This document shows positions 43,748 to 52,717 of a DNA stretch of 64,000 nucleotides, piece after piece. The position numbers and the translations under genes are program-made. How positions within the stretch are numbered: the stretch's first letter is position 1; every line of letters starts with the position of its first letter. The notes beneath the pieces were generated by a model that was given only the letters and a program-made list of their open reading frames with translations, had not been told where the DNA came from and did not search any database. The DNA comes from Aliidiomarina haloalkalitolerans (GTDB lineage Bacteria; Pseudomonadota; Gammaproteobacteria; Enterobacterales; Alteromonadaceae): contig NZ_PIPI01000002.1 of NCBI RefSeq assembly GCF_003987315.1, positions 231,977-295,976 of the forward strand. Direction: 5' to 3'.

Positions 43748-45933
43748 GAAGCCACCTCTTGTTGATTACTGGCACCTAACGACATCACTCGCAAAGCGGC
43801 ACTGGTTCTAAATAACTGTAGAACACCTTGAGCTAATTTACGCGCATTCGCTTTACCGCGCTTGCCAGCTAAGGCAAACAGTCGGCCCCGCAGCACGCCC
43901 GCTTCCGGTTCGCGACTTTGCTCAAGATACAAAGCCGTCGCAGCTAACGTTGTCGCTAGCATCGTGGCAACGTCAACTGGCATATTCTGCAGATCTTCTG
44001 GGGTCAACTGACCTTGCACAAAACGCGTTAAGCTAGCGATTTCATCACTCAACAATTGCTGGCGAATTAAACTCAGCTGTGTGGCTTCGGTTAAACCCGC
44101 AGGCAGCACCCAAAAGCGGCGAACGATCACAGTCTTCTTGCCATCGAGTCGAACTTCACCATAAACCAATTCAACCGCAAAGTCTTCCTGCTGCAAGCGC
44201 ACATGCCCACGTTGCAAATGTAAATGTGCGGCTTCGCCACGATAGCGAATCGCTTGACGCGGCATCGGCTCTAACGTGTCGCGCAGTTGCAACACCGACT
44301 GGCGTAGCCAACCATCGCTGCTTTCATGCCAAACCCGATGATTACGATTGAGTACCGCAAGCCAATGTTGATGCTGGGCAGCAAGCTCATGTAACGTCTC
44401 GTTTGCGGGCAAGCTCGCAAACACATGGCGCTTTAACTCGAGCGCCTGCGCATAGTGCACTGGGCTCAATTGTTCGGTAAGTGGCAAAGGTAACAGTTCA
44501 GCGTCGCTACCAAGCGCAAGATTCGGTAATCGCCAATTGCGCCCACTGACCGGCTTGTCTTGAATCCAAAGAATTGCGTTCGCTTGCACCTTAGCCATAC
44601 ATTCGTGAGCCTGATGCAGCCAACGTTGATACAACGCAGCTTGCTCGTGCGGCGACTGCTCACTGAGTTGCCAAAGCGATTCGAGCGCAGAGAAACCCGG
44701 TAACAACTGACTCAGTTGCTGATAAATGTGCGAAACCGTCTGGCCCTGCGTTTGTAATGTCCGTTGTGCAGGTTGCACCGTCGACGCTGGCATAAAACTT
44801 TGCAGCCATTGGCTGAAGTCGAGGTCTTCCGCGCTCAGCTCTGGTAACGCTTGTGCAACGAGCTGGGCTGGATCGACTAGCTCAAGATCTTCCGGCACTC
44901 GTTGGCCGTTGGCAACAAAGTGAACGGTCAGGCCATGACGAATCACAACATCGAGCGCCGCACCTAAACAGACCGACTCATCAACTTTCGACAGAATACA
45001 GTCACGAATTTGATTGCCGGCCGCACGGGCTGAGGCTTGAAAGCGCTCAACCGTCTCATTTAGAGTGCCGAGCTGACTGGCCGTATTCAACAACAAAACT
45101 AACCGCGTCGACGGCACATCCTCGGCCTTTGTTGCTTGCAGTTCAGCAATCCGATTCGTTAAGCGCTGGTCGCGCTGACTCATGCCGATGGTGTCGATTA
45201 ACACCAAGCGTTTGCCTTTAATCTGTTCCGCGAGCTTGTCGAGTGACTCACCTTCTTCCAACGCATACATGTCAACATCGAGCAGGCCTGCATAAACTTT
45301 TAACTGTTCGCGCGCGGCAACCCGGTAATTATCGGTCGTGACTAAAAGCAGCGAGTCGGAACCAAACTGCATGACGTAATTTGCAGCTAGTTTCGCAGTT
45401 GTGGTGGTTTTGCCAACACCCGTTGGACCGACTAAGGCCAAGACACCGTCCTGAAATAATTCAGCAGGAAATTCAGGTTGCAGTAAACGCTGTTGTAGTT
45501 CACGTTGCAGCCAACTACGCACATCACGTTCGAGCGGCGAAATTTGACCAACTAATTCACGAATCAGCTGAGTTGAAAAACCCGCATGTTGCATAATTGC
45601 CGCGAGCTCTTGCACCGCATGCTTTGGCGCGGTTCTAGCAGAGGACATAGCTGAGCTGCTCGCCGCTGCCTTGCCTGTTGCTTGCCCGTTTTGCAGCATC
45701 CGCCGCATGTCATTCACTTCATGCAGTAAACGCTGGGCAAGAGCGGCAAAATCTTGTGGTGGCGCATCGACTTCGGCGACTTTTTCTTCGAGCTCTTCCT
45801 CGACCATGGCCAGAATTTCATAGCCGTCCTCCGTCGCCTTCGACGACAAAATCAAGGCATCTGCGCCAAGTGCATCACGCACTTGCTTCATAGCTTCTCG
45901 GTTGTTGGCCGCTACAAAGCGCCTTACACTCAT
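43744..45933 (-). CDS. flhF: Flagellar SRP-type GTPase FlhF with long C-terminal extension
   Basis: SRP54-like GTPase that places flagella at the cell surface. A short basic N-terminal segment MSVRRFVAANNREAMKQV, a B domain, then the NG domain: P-loop GPTGVGKTT at 169-177, TTDNYRVAAREQL, VLIDTIGMSQRDQR and LSKVDES. The conserved core ends near residue 375. About 340 further residues follow, helical and Gln/Leu-rich with no family I know; FlhF is usually 370-500 residues, so 729 is exceptional. It overlaps both flhA (4 bases) and the flhG-like gene (4 bases). Confidence 0.92.
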   Translation of the reverse strand: MSVRRFVAANNREAMKQVRDALGADALILSSKATEDGYEILAMVEEELEEKVAEVDAPPQDFAALAQRLLHEVNDMRRMLQNGQATGKAAASSSAMSSARTAPKHAVQELAAIMQHAGFSTQLIRELVGQISPLERDVRSWLQRELQQRLLQPEFPAELFQDGVLALVGPTGVGKTTTTAKLAANYVMQFGSDSLLLVTTDNYRVAAREQLKVYAGLLDVDMYALEEGESLDKLAEQIKGKRLVLIDTIGMSQRDQRLTNRIAELQATKAEDVPSTRLVLLLNTASQLGTLNETVERFQASARAAGNQIRDCILSKVDESVCLGAALDVVIRHGLTVHFVANGQRVPEDLELVDPAQLVAQALPELSAEDLDFSQWLQSFMPASTVQPAQRTLQTQGQTVSHIYQQLSQLLPGFSALESLWQLSEQSPHEQAALYQRWLHQAHECMAKVQANAILWIQDKPVSGRNWRLPNLALGSDAELLPLPLTEQLSPVHYAQALELKRHVFASLPANETLHELAAQHQHWLAVLNRNHRVWHESSDGWLRQSVLQLRDTLEPMPRQAIRYRGEAAHLHLQRGHVRLQQEDFAVELVYGEVRLDGKKTVIVRRFWVLPAGLTEATQLSLIRQQLLSDEIASLTRFVQGQLTPEDLQNMPVDVATMLATTLAATALYLEQSREPEAGVLRGRLFALAGKRGKANARKLAQGVLQLFRTSAALRVMSLGASNQQEVAS

Positions 45934-48017
45934 TTACTCTCTCCAATCATGGCGGTAATTTTCATCGTCCGGTCATCCGGAATCTCCGCCTGCGACATCA
46001 CCACTAAATAACGCAGTTGACGACGCAAGAAATTCGCAATTAACGGTCGCAAGCTGTGTTGGACCACGAGCACTGGCGGCTCGCCCATGTTTTCTTGCAT
46101 TTGCAACGCATTCGCAGACTCACGTTGTAGCGTTGCCGCTAAGCCCGGCTCAAGAGCGCCGCCACTGGTCATTGCCTGCATTAAGACGTTCTCTAGGCGC
46201 ACGTCTAAGCCAATCACATGCAACTCTTTGGCGCCACCGAACCATTTCTGGGTAATCGCCCGACCCAAAGCTAAACGCACCTGCGCCGTTAACTCGTGAG
46301 CATCAACATTCTGCCCTTCAAACTCTGCAAGGGTATCAAAAATGGTGCGCATGTCGCGAATAGAAACTTCCTCGTCGAGCAAGTTTTGCAAAATACGTTG
46401 CAGAACGGTGAGCGTTGCGCACTTCGGTACCACGTCTTCAACCAAGGCTTTATTCTCTTCAGCCAACTTGTCCACCAACTGTTGAACTTCTTGGCGACCC
46501 AGCAATTCACTGGCAAAGCGCTGCAGTAAGTGGTTCAAATGTGTCGCCACCACAGTGCTCGCATCGACCACTGTGTAGCCATAAATTTGTGCATGCTCGC
46601 GCTCACTTGCATCAATCCAAACGGCCTCGAGGCCAAAGGCCGGGTCTGTCGTCGCAATACCCTGAACTTCACCGGTAATTTGCCCCGGGTTAATCGCTAA
46701 CCATTTCTCCGGGTAAATTTCTGCACGACCAACCTCGCCACCTTTCAGCGTAATCACATAGGTGTTCGGGTTCAGTTCAAGGTTGTCGCGAATATGCACC
46801 ACCGGCGGCAAGAAGCCGACGTCTTGAGCAAATTTTTTCCGCACACTCTTAATGCGACCAAGTAGTTCGCCTTGTTGACGGTCGTCGACCAACGAAATGA
46901 GACGATGCCCAACTTCCATCCCTAAGGTATCAACTAACTGAACATCGGCCCAGGTGGCTTCCGGGGATTCAAATTGCGCCACCGGCGGCTTTTCCACGTG
47001 CGCTGCCGCAGCCGCTGCTAGTTTTTGTTTCTTCATCAGCTGCCAAGCCATAAAGCCTAAACCAGCAGTGAATAACAAGAACACAAAATTTGGCATACCC
47101 GGCACCATACCGAGCAAGCCAATCACACAGGCCGCAAGAATCATGACTTTCGGGTTCACGAACAGCTGGCTGACCATTTGCGCGCCAACATCTTGCTCGG
47201 TGTTGACCCGCGACACCGTGACACCTGCCGCGGTAGAAATCACTAACGCTGGAATTTGCGCAACAAGACCGTCACCAATTGCCAACAGAATGTAGGTATG
47301 ACTCGCTTGTGAGAAACTCAAGTCGTGCTGCATGGTACCTATCATCAAACCACCGATGATATTCACCACCATGATCACCAAGCCAGCAACCGCATCACCG
47401 CGAACGAACTTACTAGCACCGTCCATTGAACCGTAAAAATCAGCTTCTTGGGCAACTTCTTGGCGACGACGTTTAGCTTCTTCTTCACCAATCAGACCCG
47501 CGTTTAAGTCGGCGTCAATCGCCATTTGCTTGCCGGGCATAGCGTCGAGCATAAAGCGCGCACCAACTTCAGCAATCCGGCCCGCACCCTTGGTGATAAC
47601 CATGAAGTTGATAATAACGAGGATCAGGAAGACCACCAAACCGACAGCGAAATTACCGCCGACTAAGAACTGGCCAAACGATTCAATAACCTTACCAGCA
47701 GCATCGCCACCATTGTGACCTTCAATCAATACCACACGCGTCGAGGCCACGTTTAACGACAATCGCAACAAGGTGGTGAAGAGCAAAACTGCTGGGAAAG
47801 CAGCGAAGTCGAGCGGCTTTTCGGCAAACATGCTGACTAACAAAACCATCAGGGCTAAGGCGATATTGAAAGTAAACAACATATCGAGCACAAATGGCGG
47901 CAATGGTAAGACCATCATGGCCAAGATCAGCAGGATCAAAACAGGCCCGATGAACAGCTGCATGCGCCCGTCGAGTGATTTGCTTAATTGTCCCAGGGTC
48001 AGCTGGAAACCTTTCAT
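45930..48017 (-). CDS. flhA: Flagellar export gate protein FlhA
   Basis: Largest component of the flagellar type III export gate; 695 residues, family length. Seven to eight helices fill ~25-320, with the FHIPEP-region counterpart containing GGDAAGKVIESFGQF and GAGRIAEVGARFMLDAMPGKQMAIDADLNAG (two conserved blocks, divided here only by a charged loop). The cytoplasmic domain (~350-695) docks chaperone-substrate complexes. It overlaps flhB and flhF by 4 bases each, i.e. tight translational coupling. Confidence 0.97.
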   Translation of the reverse strand: MKGFQLTLGQLSKSLDGRMQLFIGPVLILLILAMMVLPLPPFVLDMLFTFNIALALMVLLVSMFAEKPLDFAAFPAVLLFTTLLRLSLNVASTRVVLIEGHNGGDAAGKVIESFGQFLVGGNFAVGLVVFLILVIINFMVITKGAGRIAEVGARFMLDAMPGKQMAIDADLNAGLIGEEEAKRRRQEVAQEADFYGSMDGASKFVRGDAVAGLVIMVVNIIGGLMIGTMQHDLSFSQASHTYILLAIGDGLVAQIPALVISTAAGVTVSRVNTEQDVGAQMVSQLFVNPKVMILAACVIGLLGMVPGMPNFVFLLFTAGLGFMAWQLMKKQKLAAAAAAHVEKPPVAQFESPEATWADVQLVDTLGMEVGHRLISLVDDRQQGELLGRIKSVRKKFAQDVGFLPPVVHIRDNLELNPNTYVITLKGGEVGRAEIYPEKWLAINPGQITGEVQGIATTDPAFGLEAVWIDASEREHAQIYGYTVVDASTVVATHLNHLLQRFASELLGRQEVQQLVDKLAEENKALVEDVVPKCATLTVLQRILQNLLDEEVSIRDMRTIFDTLAEFEGQNVDAHELTAQVRLALGRAITQKWFGGAKELHVIGLDVRLENVLMQAMTSGGALEPGLAATLQRESANALQMQENMGEPPVLVVQHSLRPLIANFLRRQLRYLVVMSQAEIPDDRTMKITAMIGESK

Positions 48018-49186
48018 TCGCTATCCTCCTGCTGGCGTGGATGCACTTTGCCTTCCGACATCTGTTTCGGTACATCTAACGCCTTTGGTTTCGGCGGAAC
48101 TTCGCCGCGACCACTTTTCACTTGTTTCAAACGGAATGCCCAAGCCAATACTTCAGCGACCGCAGTATACAGAGTTCCGGGAATTTCCCGATCTAAATCC
48201 ACATTAAAGTACAGAGCCCGCGCTAAGGCCGGCGCTTCGAGCATTGGCACTTGGTGCTCGCTCGCTAATTCTCGAATTTTCGCAGCCACAGCATCAGCAC
48301 CTTTAGCCACAACACGCGGCGCACTCATGCTGAGCTCGTCATACTGCAATGCCACCGCGTAATGCGTCGGGTTCGTAATAACAACGTTCGCTTCGGGTAC
48401 TTTCGACATCATCCGGTTGCGCGACATGGCTTGTTGCTGCTGACGAATTCGCGCTTTGACATGCGGGTCACCTTCGGTTTCTTTGTGCTCCCGCTTCACT
48501 TCGTCTTTGGTCATCTTCAGTTTTTTTGCATGGCTGTACAGCTGGTATGGCACGTCAATCAACACCACGACGATCAGCGTCAGTACCATTAACAATGCCG
48601 CTTGCGCCGCCAGCTGCAATGCATTTGCAAGCGCTTGCTGCACCGGCTGCTGCATTAAGTTCATGTACTCACCGTGGCGCGACATTAAGAAGACCACCAA
48701 AACACCACCTACCAGCAACGTTTTCGCAATCGCCTTGCCAAGTTCCGCTAAGGCCTGACTCGAAAAGATTCGCTTTAACCCTTTCGCCGGGTTTAATTTC
48801 GACAATTGTGGCTTCATGCCTTTCGCAGAAACCACCCAACCGCCAAGTAACGCCGGTGCCACTAAAGCCAAGACAACCATCAACATGAACAAGGGCATCA
48901 ACGCTAGTAATGCCGTGCGCGCCAACAACAGCACATTCATGAGCATGGGACCCACTTCAAAGGCTTGTTGCCGCTCAAACAAAAATGACTGTTCCATCAC
49001 AAAGCCAACTTGTGAATACAGCACCGACCCCATGCCCCAAAGACCAATCAGCCCGCCAAGCAAAAGCACAAAGGTGGTAAGTTCGCGCGATCGAGCAACC
49101 TGGCCTTCTTCCCGAGCTTTTTGCAACCTTCGGGGTGTGGCGGGTTCTGTTTTTTCGGAATCGTCGCTTGTACTTTGCTCAGCCAT
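48014..49186 (-). CDS. flhB: Flagellar export switch protein FlhB
   Basis: Export gate protein that switches substrate class from hook to filament. 390 residues: a charged N-terminus with QKAREEGQVARSRELT, four helices (~30-215), then the cytoplasmic domain with the self-cleaving NPTH in VVITNPTHYAVAL (~270) and HQVPMLEAPALARALY. It is first in its run of overlapping genes; a 117-base gap containing the motB terminator separates it from motB, so its promoter lies there or transcription reads through. Confidence 0.96.
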   Translation of the reverse strand: MAEQSTSDDSEKTEPATPRRLQKAREEGQVARSRELTTFVLLLGGLIGLWGMGSVLYSQVGFVMEQSFLFERQQAFEVGPMLMNVLLLARTALLALMPLFMLMVVLALVAPALLGGWVVSAKGMKPQLSKLNPAKGLKRIFSSQALAELGKAIAKTLLVGGVLVVFLMSRHGEYMNLMQQPVQQALANALQLAAQAALLMVLTLIVVVLIDVPYQLYSHAKKLKMTKDEVKREHKETEGDPHVKARIRQQQQAMSRNRMMSKVPEANVVITNPTHYAVALQYDELSMSAPRVVAKGADAVAAKIRELASEHQVPMLEAPALARALYFNVDLDREIPGTLYTAVAEVLAWAFRLKQVKSGRGEVPPKPKALDVPKQMSEGKVHPRQQEDSE

Positions 49187-49259
49187 GCTCGCTCTTGCTC
49201 AGGCACTATTCGGGAGTTAGCTGCTATTGTCGCAGAGCGCAAATGATTTTGAATGGAAA

Positions 49260-49285
49260 AAAAGCGCCGGTTTAGGGGCGCTTTT
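49260..49285 (-). terminator. Terminator of the flhDC-motAB transcript
   Basis: 9-bp stem AAAAGCGCC/GGCGCTTTT with an 8-base loop. On the minus strand it continues into a 7-T run and begins 19 bases after the motB stop. Confidence 0.88.
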
Positions 49286-49303
49286 CAATCGAAAGGAGGT
49301 GTT

Positions 49304-50227
49304 TTAGAGGAAAAACTGACTCATGCTGCCTTCTAATGTCGCTTCATCAAGCTCAGACTCAAGTAACTGTTGGAAAGCTTCTTCGTCACCCGGCAATAGT
49401 CCCTGGCGTTGAATAAATTCCGCCGACTGCTGGGTATGCAAGACTAACGTAATGCGACGGTTCATCGGGTCACGTGGCTCTACGCCGGTTAATGGAATGC
49501 GATCGGCCACACCAGAAATCGAAATTAGTTTGTCTGGCTCTAGGCCGCCGGCGATCAGCTCACGACGCGATGCGTTGGCTCGATCCGCAGAAAGCTCCCA
49601 GTTACTGTAACCAGAATAACCGTCTGCATAAGGCAAGCTATCGGTGTGGCCAGTAATCGTCAGCTTATTCTCGACTTGGTTGATAATTGGAGCAAGTGTA
49701 CGCAACAAGCGTTCCATATAGGGCGCAACTTTGGCACTGCCCACTTCAAACATCGGCCGCTGCTCGGTGTCCATCAACTGAATACGTAAACCTTCGCGGG
49801 TTAAATCAAGACGCAATTGCGGGCGTAGTTGGCGCAAGACTGGATCTTCTTGAATCGCTTGCTCAATTTGTCGCTGAATATTTTGGAAGTGACGACGGAC
49901 GTCGGCGGGGCGTGTTTCCATACGATAATCTATACGCGCTTGTTCACCTTCCGCATGCATCGGGTCTGGACCACCACCATGAATGACATTGCTGGCAGAA
50001 GTCATCCGGTCACCGCCCGCCATAGCCACGGCTAAAGGCGCACGGAAGTACTCTGACACCCCTTGGCGCTGTTCATCGCTGGCCATGGATAATATCCACA
50101 TGACCAAAAACAGCGCCATTAAAGCCGTCATAAAATCCGCTAAGGCTATTTTCCACGAGCCACCATGGTGCTTGTGAACCACCTTTTTGCGGCGAATGAC
50201 AATGGGGCGACGGTCGTTATCTGCCAT
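49304..50227 (-). CDS. motB: Flagellar stator protein MotB
   Basis: Stator subunit anchored to peptidoglycan; 307 residues. The single helix contains the proton-binding Asp in KIALADFMTALMALFLVMWI (D~31), followed by a plug, then the OmpA-like domain with TGHTDSLPYADGYSGYSNWELSADRA (conserved TGHTDS and ELSADRAN blocks). The positively charged N-terminus and the Ala rather than Tyr after the helix suggest a proton-driven motor. 5 bases downstream of motA. Confidence 0.95.
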   Translation of the reverse strand: MADNDRRPIVIRRKKVVHKHHGGSWKIALADFMTALMALFLVMWILSMASDEQRQGVSEYFRAPLAVAMAGGDRMTSASNVIHGGGPDPMHAEGEQARIDYRMETRPADVRRHFQNIQRQIEQAIQEDPVLRQLRPQLRLDLTREGLRIQLMDTEQRPMFEVGSAKVAPYMERLLRTLAPIINQVENKLTITGHTDSLPYADGYSGYSNWELSADRANASRRELIAGGLEPDKLISISGVADRIPLTGVEPRDPMNRRITLVLHTQQSAEFIQRQGLLPGDEEAFQQLLESELDEATLEGSMSQFFL

Positions 50228-50232
50228 ACCCG

Positions 50233-51099
50233 TTATTCCGCAGCTTGGTTATTGCCACGAACGTGGTCTTCAAGTTCGTTAAAGCTTGGACGTTCTACGG
50301 TATGCAAGGCTTTACGTCCAAATTCGACGGCAAGTTGCGGCGCATAACCACCCATGCTCGCGAGTAACGTGACCCGAATACATTGGAGTGTTTTTACTGC
50401 TTCTGCCACTTGGCGTTCAACACGGCTAGCCAATGGGTTAATAAAACCGTAACCCATCAAAATACCAAGGAAGGTACCAATTAGTGCGTGAGCAATCATT
50501 TGACCCATGACATCAGGTGGCGCATCGGCGGTCATCAGCGCTTTTACTACCCCAAGTACCGCAGCAACGATTCCGAATGCAGGCATGGCATCACCGACTT
50601 TGAAAATCGCATCGGCGGGCACGTGTGCTTCGGTTTCAAAGGTTTCAATTTCGTGCAACATCAGTTCGTCGAGCTCATGCGGATCCATGTTGCCACTAAT
50701 CATTAAACGCAGATAATCAGTCAGGAAGTCGCGCATCATCTCGTCTTCGAGAATGATAGGATGCTCATTAAAGATTGGACTTTCGTCAGGTGCTTCGATA
50801 TCGCGCTCTACGGCTAACATACCGTCGCGGCGCATTTTGTTGAGGAGTTTGTACAACAGAGACATCAGCTCCATGTAAACTTCTTTATTGTATTTGGTGC
50901 TGGCTTTTAACTTTTTGGTGACGTTAAAGGTCGCTTTAATCGCTTTGCCATTGTTCGCTGCAATGAATGCACCAACGCCTGCACCGCCGATCATCAGAAT
51001 CTCGAACGGTTGCCAGAGCGGGCCGAGGCTACCACCGGCAAACACGAAGCCGCCAAATACAGAAAACGTGACTATTAAAAACCCGAGCGCTACTAACAC
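50233..51099 (-). CDS. motA: Flagellar stator protein MotA
   Basis: Proton channel partner of MotB; 288 residues, four helices. The start is GTG 51099: AAGAAGGGG lies 6 bases upstream, and the protein then begins (M)LVALGFLIVTFSVFGGF exactly like E. coli MotA. The frame is open a further 11 codons to a TTG with no ribosome site. GGSLGPLWQP, IAANNGKAIKATF, the charged cytoplasmic loop and PDVMGQMIAHALIGTFLG are conserved. It follows flhC, giving the enterobacterial order flhDC-motAB. Confidence 0.95.
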   Translation of the reverse strand: MLVALGFLIVTFSVFGGFVFAGGSLGPLWQPFEILMIGGAGVGAFIAANNGKAIKATFNVTKKLKASTKYNKEVYMELMSLLYKLLNKMRRDGMLAVERDIEAPDESPIFNEHPIILEDEMMRDFLTDYLRLMISGNMDPHELDELMLHEIETFETEAHVPADAIFKVGDAMPAFGIVAAVLGVVKALMTADAPPDVMGQMIAHALIGTFLGILMGYGFINPLASRVERQVAEAVKTLQCIRVTLLASMGGYAPQLAVEFGRKALHTVERPSFNELEDHVRGNNQAAE

Positions 51100-51188
51100 A
51101 TGGAACCCCTTCTTATCATCGCCTGCTCGCAAACACTGTCAGGCTGCATCTACTGGGGTTATCGGCCAGTGGCGGTAAAACTTAATGA

Positions 51189-51746
51189 CTAAATCACAGA
51201 TTCTTGCTTACTTTTACGTGCTTTTTTCTTTTCCGGACCCGGCTTTCCAGCGCGCGACGGCGGATTACAAATGCCGCATTGGTAATTCTCGTCTGGCGTA
51301 TGGGCATGGTTGACAAACTCAAGCTCACAACACTTGCACTTACTTAACTGAAACATATTGCTTTCAAAAAAGCGCAACAGTGTCCAAGCGCGTGTTAAAC
51401 CGAGCACTTGCTCGCCGCCAGTACTTTCAACATGCTCGTTGTATAAACGATAGGCCTTCGTAAAGGCTGGCATGCGGTCGATACCTTGATCTTCGCGCAG
51501 CTGTCGATAAATCGAATAGAACAGCGACGAATGCACGTTCGGCAACCAGGTCATAAACCAGTCAGTTGAGAACGGCAACAAACCTTTTGGGGGGGATTCA
51601 CCGCGAACTTCTTTGTACAAACGCACAAGACGCCCGCGGTTCAGGGCTACTTCAGATTCTAATACTTGTAAACGGGCACCCAGCTCGATTAACTCGATAG
51701 CTAGCTTAACCTCGTTCATTTCTTCTAATAACTTTTTCTCAGACAT
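51189..51746 (-). CDS. flhC: Flagellar master regulator subunit FlhC
   Basis: With FlhD forms the class I activator of class II flagellar promoters. 185 residues, with the zinc site cysteines in CKCCELEF and YQCGICNPP, and family stretches LAIELIELGARLQVLE and LLPFSTDWFM. The C-terminus is Lys-rich. It lies 14 bases after flhD. Confidence 0.95.
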   Translation of the reverse strand: MSEKKLLEEMNEVKLAIELIELGARLQVLESEVALNRGRLVRLYKEVRGESPPKGLLPFSTDWFMTWLPNVHSSLFYSIYRQLREDQGIDRMPAFTKAYRLYNEHVESTGGEQVLGLTRAWTLLRFFESNMFQLSKCKCCELEFVNHAHTPDENYQCGICNPPSRAGKPGPEKKKARKSKQESVI

Positions 51747-51760
51747 AATTACGTTCAGTC

Positions 51761-52063
51761 TTATCGAGTTGCAGCCATTAACATAGCTAGGTGCGTTTCA
51801 GTCAGGCCGGTTTCACGCTTATTGCGCAAAATCGCTTCGAGCTGTTGGGCGTTTTCAGCACAAGGACGCATGATGAACTGCCCCTGAGCGGCTAACCAAC
51901 TAATCTCGCGAACAGACAAAGACTCAAACAAGTCAGCAATTTCAGCGGTTAACTTCAACCGAAACATCGCTGCTTCACGGTCTTCGGCTAACATCCGCTG
52001 CATTAAAAACAAGTAAGCCACGTTTAATTCTTGGAACTCTTCCAATGTTTTCGCAAATGACAC
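51761..52063 (-). CDS. flhD: Flagellar master regulator subunit FlhD
   Basis: Small helical partner of FlhC, 100 residues. QELNVAYLFLMQRMLAEDRE opens the protein as in enterobacterial FlhD, and a helix-turn-helix-like segment (LSVREISWLAAQG) lies near 60-72. It is first of flhDC-motAB. A 366-base AT-rich region upstream separates it from the flhB-like gene. Confidence 0.94.
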   Translation of the reverse strand: MSFAKTLEEFQELNVAYLFLMQRMLAEDREAAMFRLKLTAEIADLFESLSVREISWLAAQGQFIMRPCAENAQQLEAILRNKRETGLTETHLAMLMAATR

Positions 52064-52429
52064 AACCCTATCTCCTCGAATCTCCGAGCGGAGGACAACC
52101 GCAATCAGTATTTATTTTTATTATTTTGTATTACTGGCTCGGTCACGTGCTCAGCTCCCTTACCAGTAATTTGATGACTTTTTTTCATCTTTACGATTAC
52201 TTTATATAGTAATATAGACGAAAGATATTTAGGGGGAAACCCCTAACTATGTAAATGATCCCCGATCGATCGCTAAGTACTTGATGATCGGTGATCAATT
52301 ATTCACCAAAAGTGTATTAAATTATGAGCAGATATCGTCTTAACTATTATTTTTAGTCATCATGGAGGGTTAATTCGCTCTTGTCTATAGCCAGAATTGT
52401 AAGTGATTAACCAACAGCGTGAAAAATCA
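52064..52429 (-). promoter_or_regulatory. flhDC upstream control region with leader hairpin
   Basis: AT-rich noncoding stretch of 366 bases. It contains a hairpin TTAGGGG-GAAA-CCCCTAA at 52229-52246 (TTTC loop on the flhD strand), about 170 bases before the flhD start, and a spaced dyad TTGAT-N8-ATCAA near 52282-52299. I see no open gene. A long leader with regulatory input fits the role of flhDC as the top regulator, but the factors cannot be named from sequence. Confidence 0.55.
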
Positions 52430-52449
52430 TCACCGCTCGGGATGATTTT
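52423..52449 (-). terminator. Terminator overlapping the flhB-like stop codon
   Basis: 9-bp perfect stem (AAAATCATC/GATGATTTT on the minus strand) with a 9-base loop followed by T5. The last codons and the TGA of the flhB-like gene (52432-52430) are inside the hairpin. Confidence 0.82.
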
Positions 52450-52717
52450 CGGCGACATCATAGAGCCAAAGCACGAGCTCGGCGATGATCTGGGTCAAAG
52501 AGTCAGGTAGGTATTCGTCCGGGTTCAATTGCATTAAAAGTGCGACTAACTCCGGCGCGTTGTGACAATAAATATCGTGGGCTGCCGCTTCAGCGACAAT
52601 GCGCTCGGCAAAATCACCGTAGCCTTGGGCAAGAATTTGGCTATGCTGCGAGTCACCATCCGTTCCAGCAAAATAACGAAGTGCCACGGCGCTGCGACGT
52701 TTTTTCTCGTCACTCAT
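52430..52717 (-). CDS. FlhB C-terminal-domain-like protein (EscU/FlhB2 type)
   Basis: 95-residue soluble protein equal to the part of FlhB that follows NPTH: AVALRYF, then HDIYCHNAPELVALLMQL corresponding to ...VPMLEAPALARAL.... The autocleavage site and membrane part are absent. Homologues (FlhX/FlhB2) can replace the released FlhB C-terminal fragment in some species. Overlaps the fliK-like gene by 8 bases. Confidence 0.85.
   Translation of the reverse strand: MSDEKKRRSAVALRYFAGTDGDSQHSQILAQGYGDFAERIVAEAAAHDIYCHNAPELVALLMQLNPDEYLPDSLTQIIAELVLWLYDVAENHPER

Noticed and set aside
51100..51132. Longer motA start (TTG 51132)
   Set aside because: The GTG at 51099 has AAGAAGGGG at 6 bases and matches the MotA N-terminus exactly.
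52282..52299. TTGAT-N8-ATCAA near flhD as an FNR site
   Set aside because: FNR needs a 4-base spacer; with 8 bases the half-sites are out of register.
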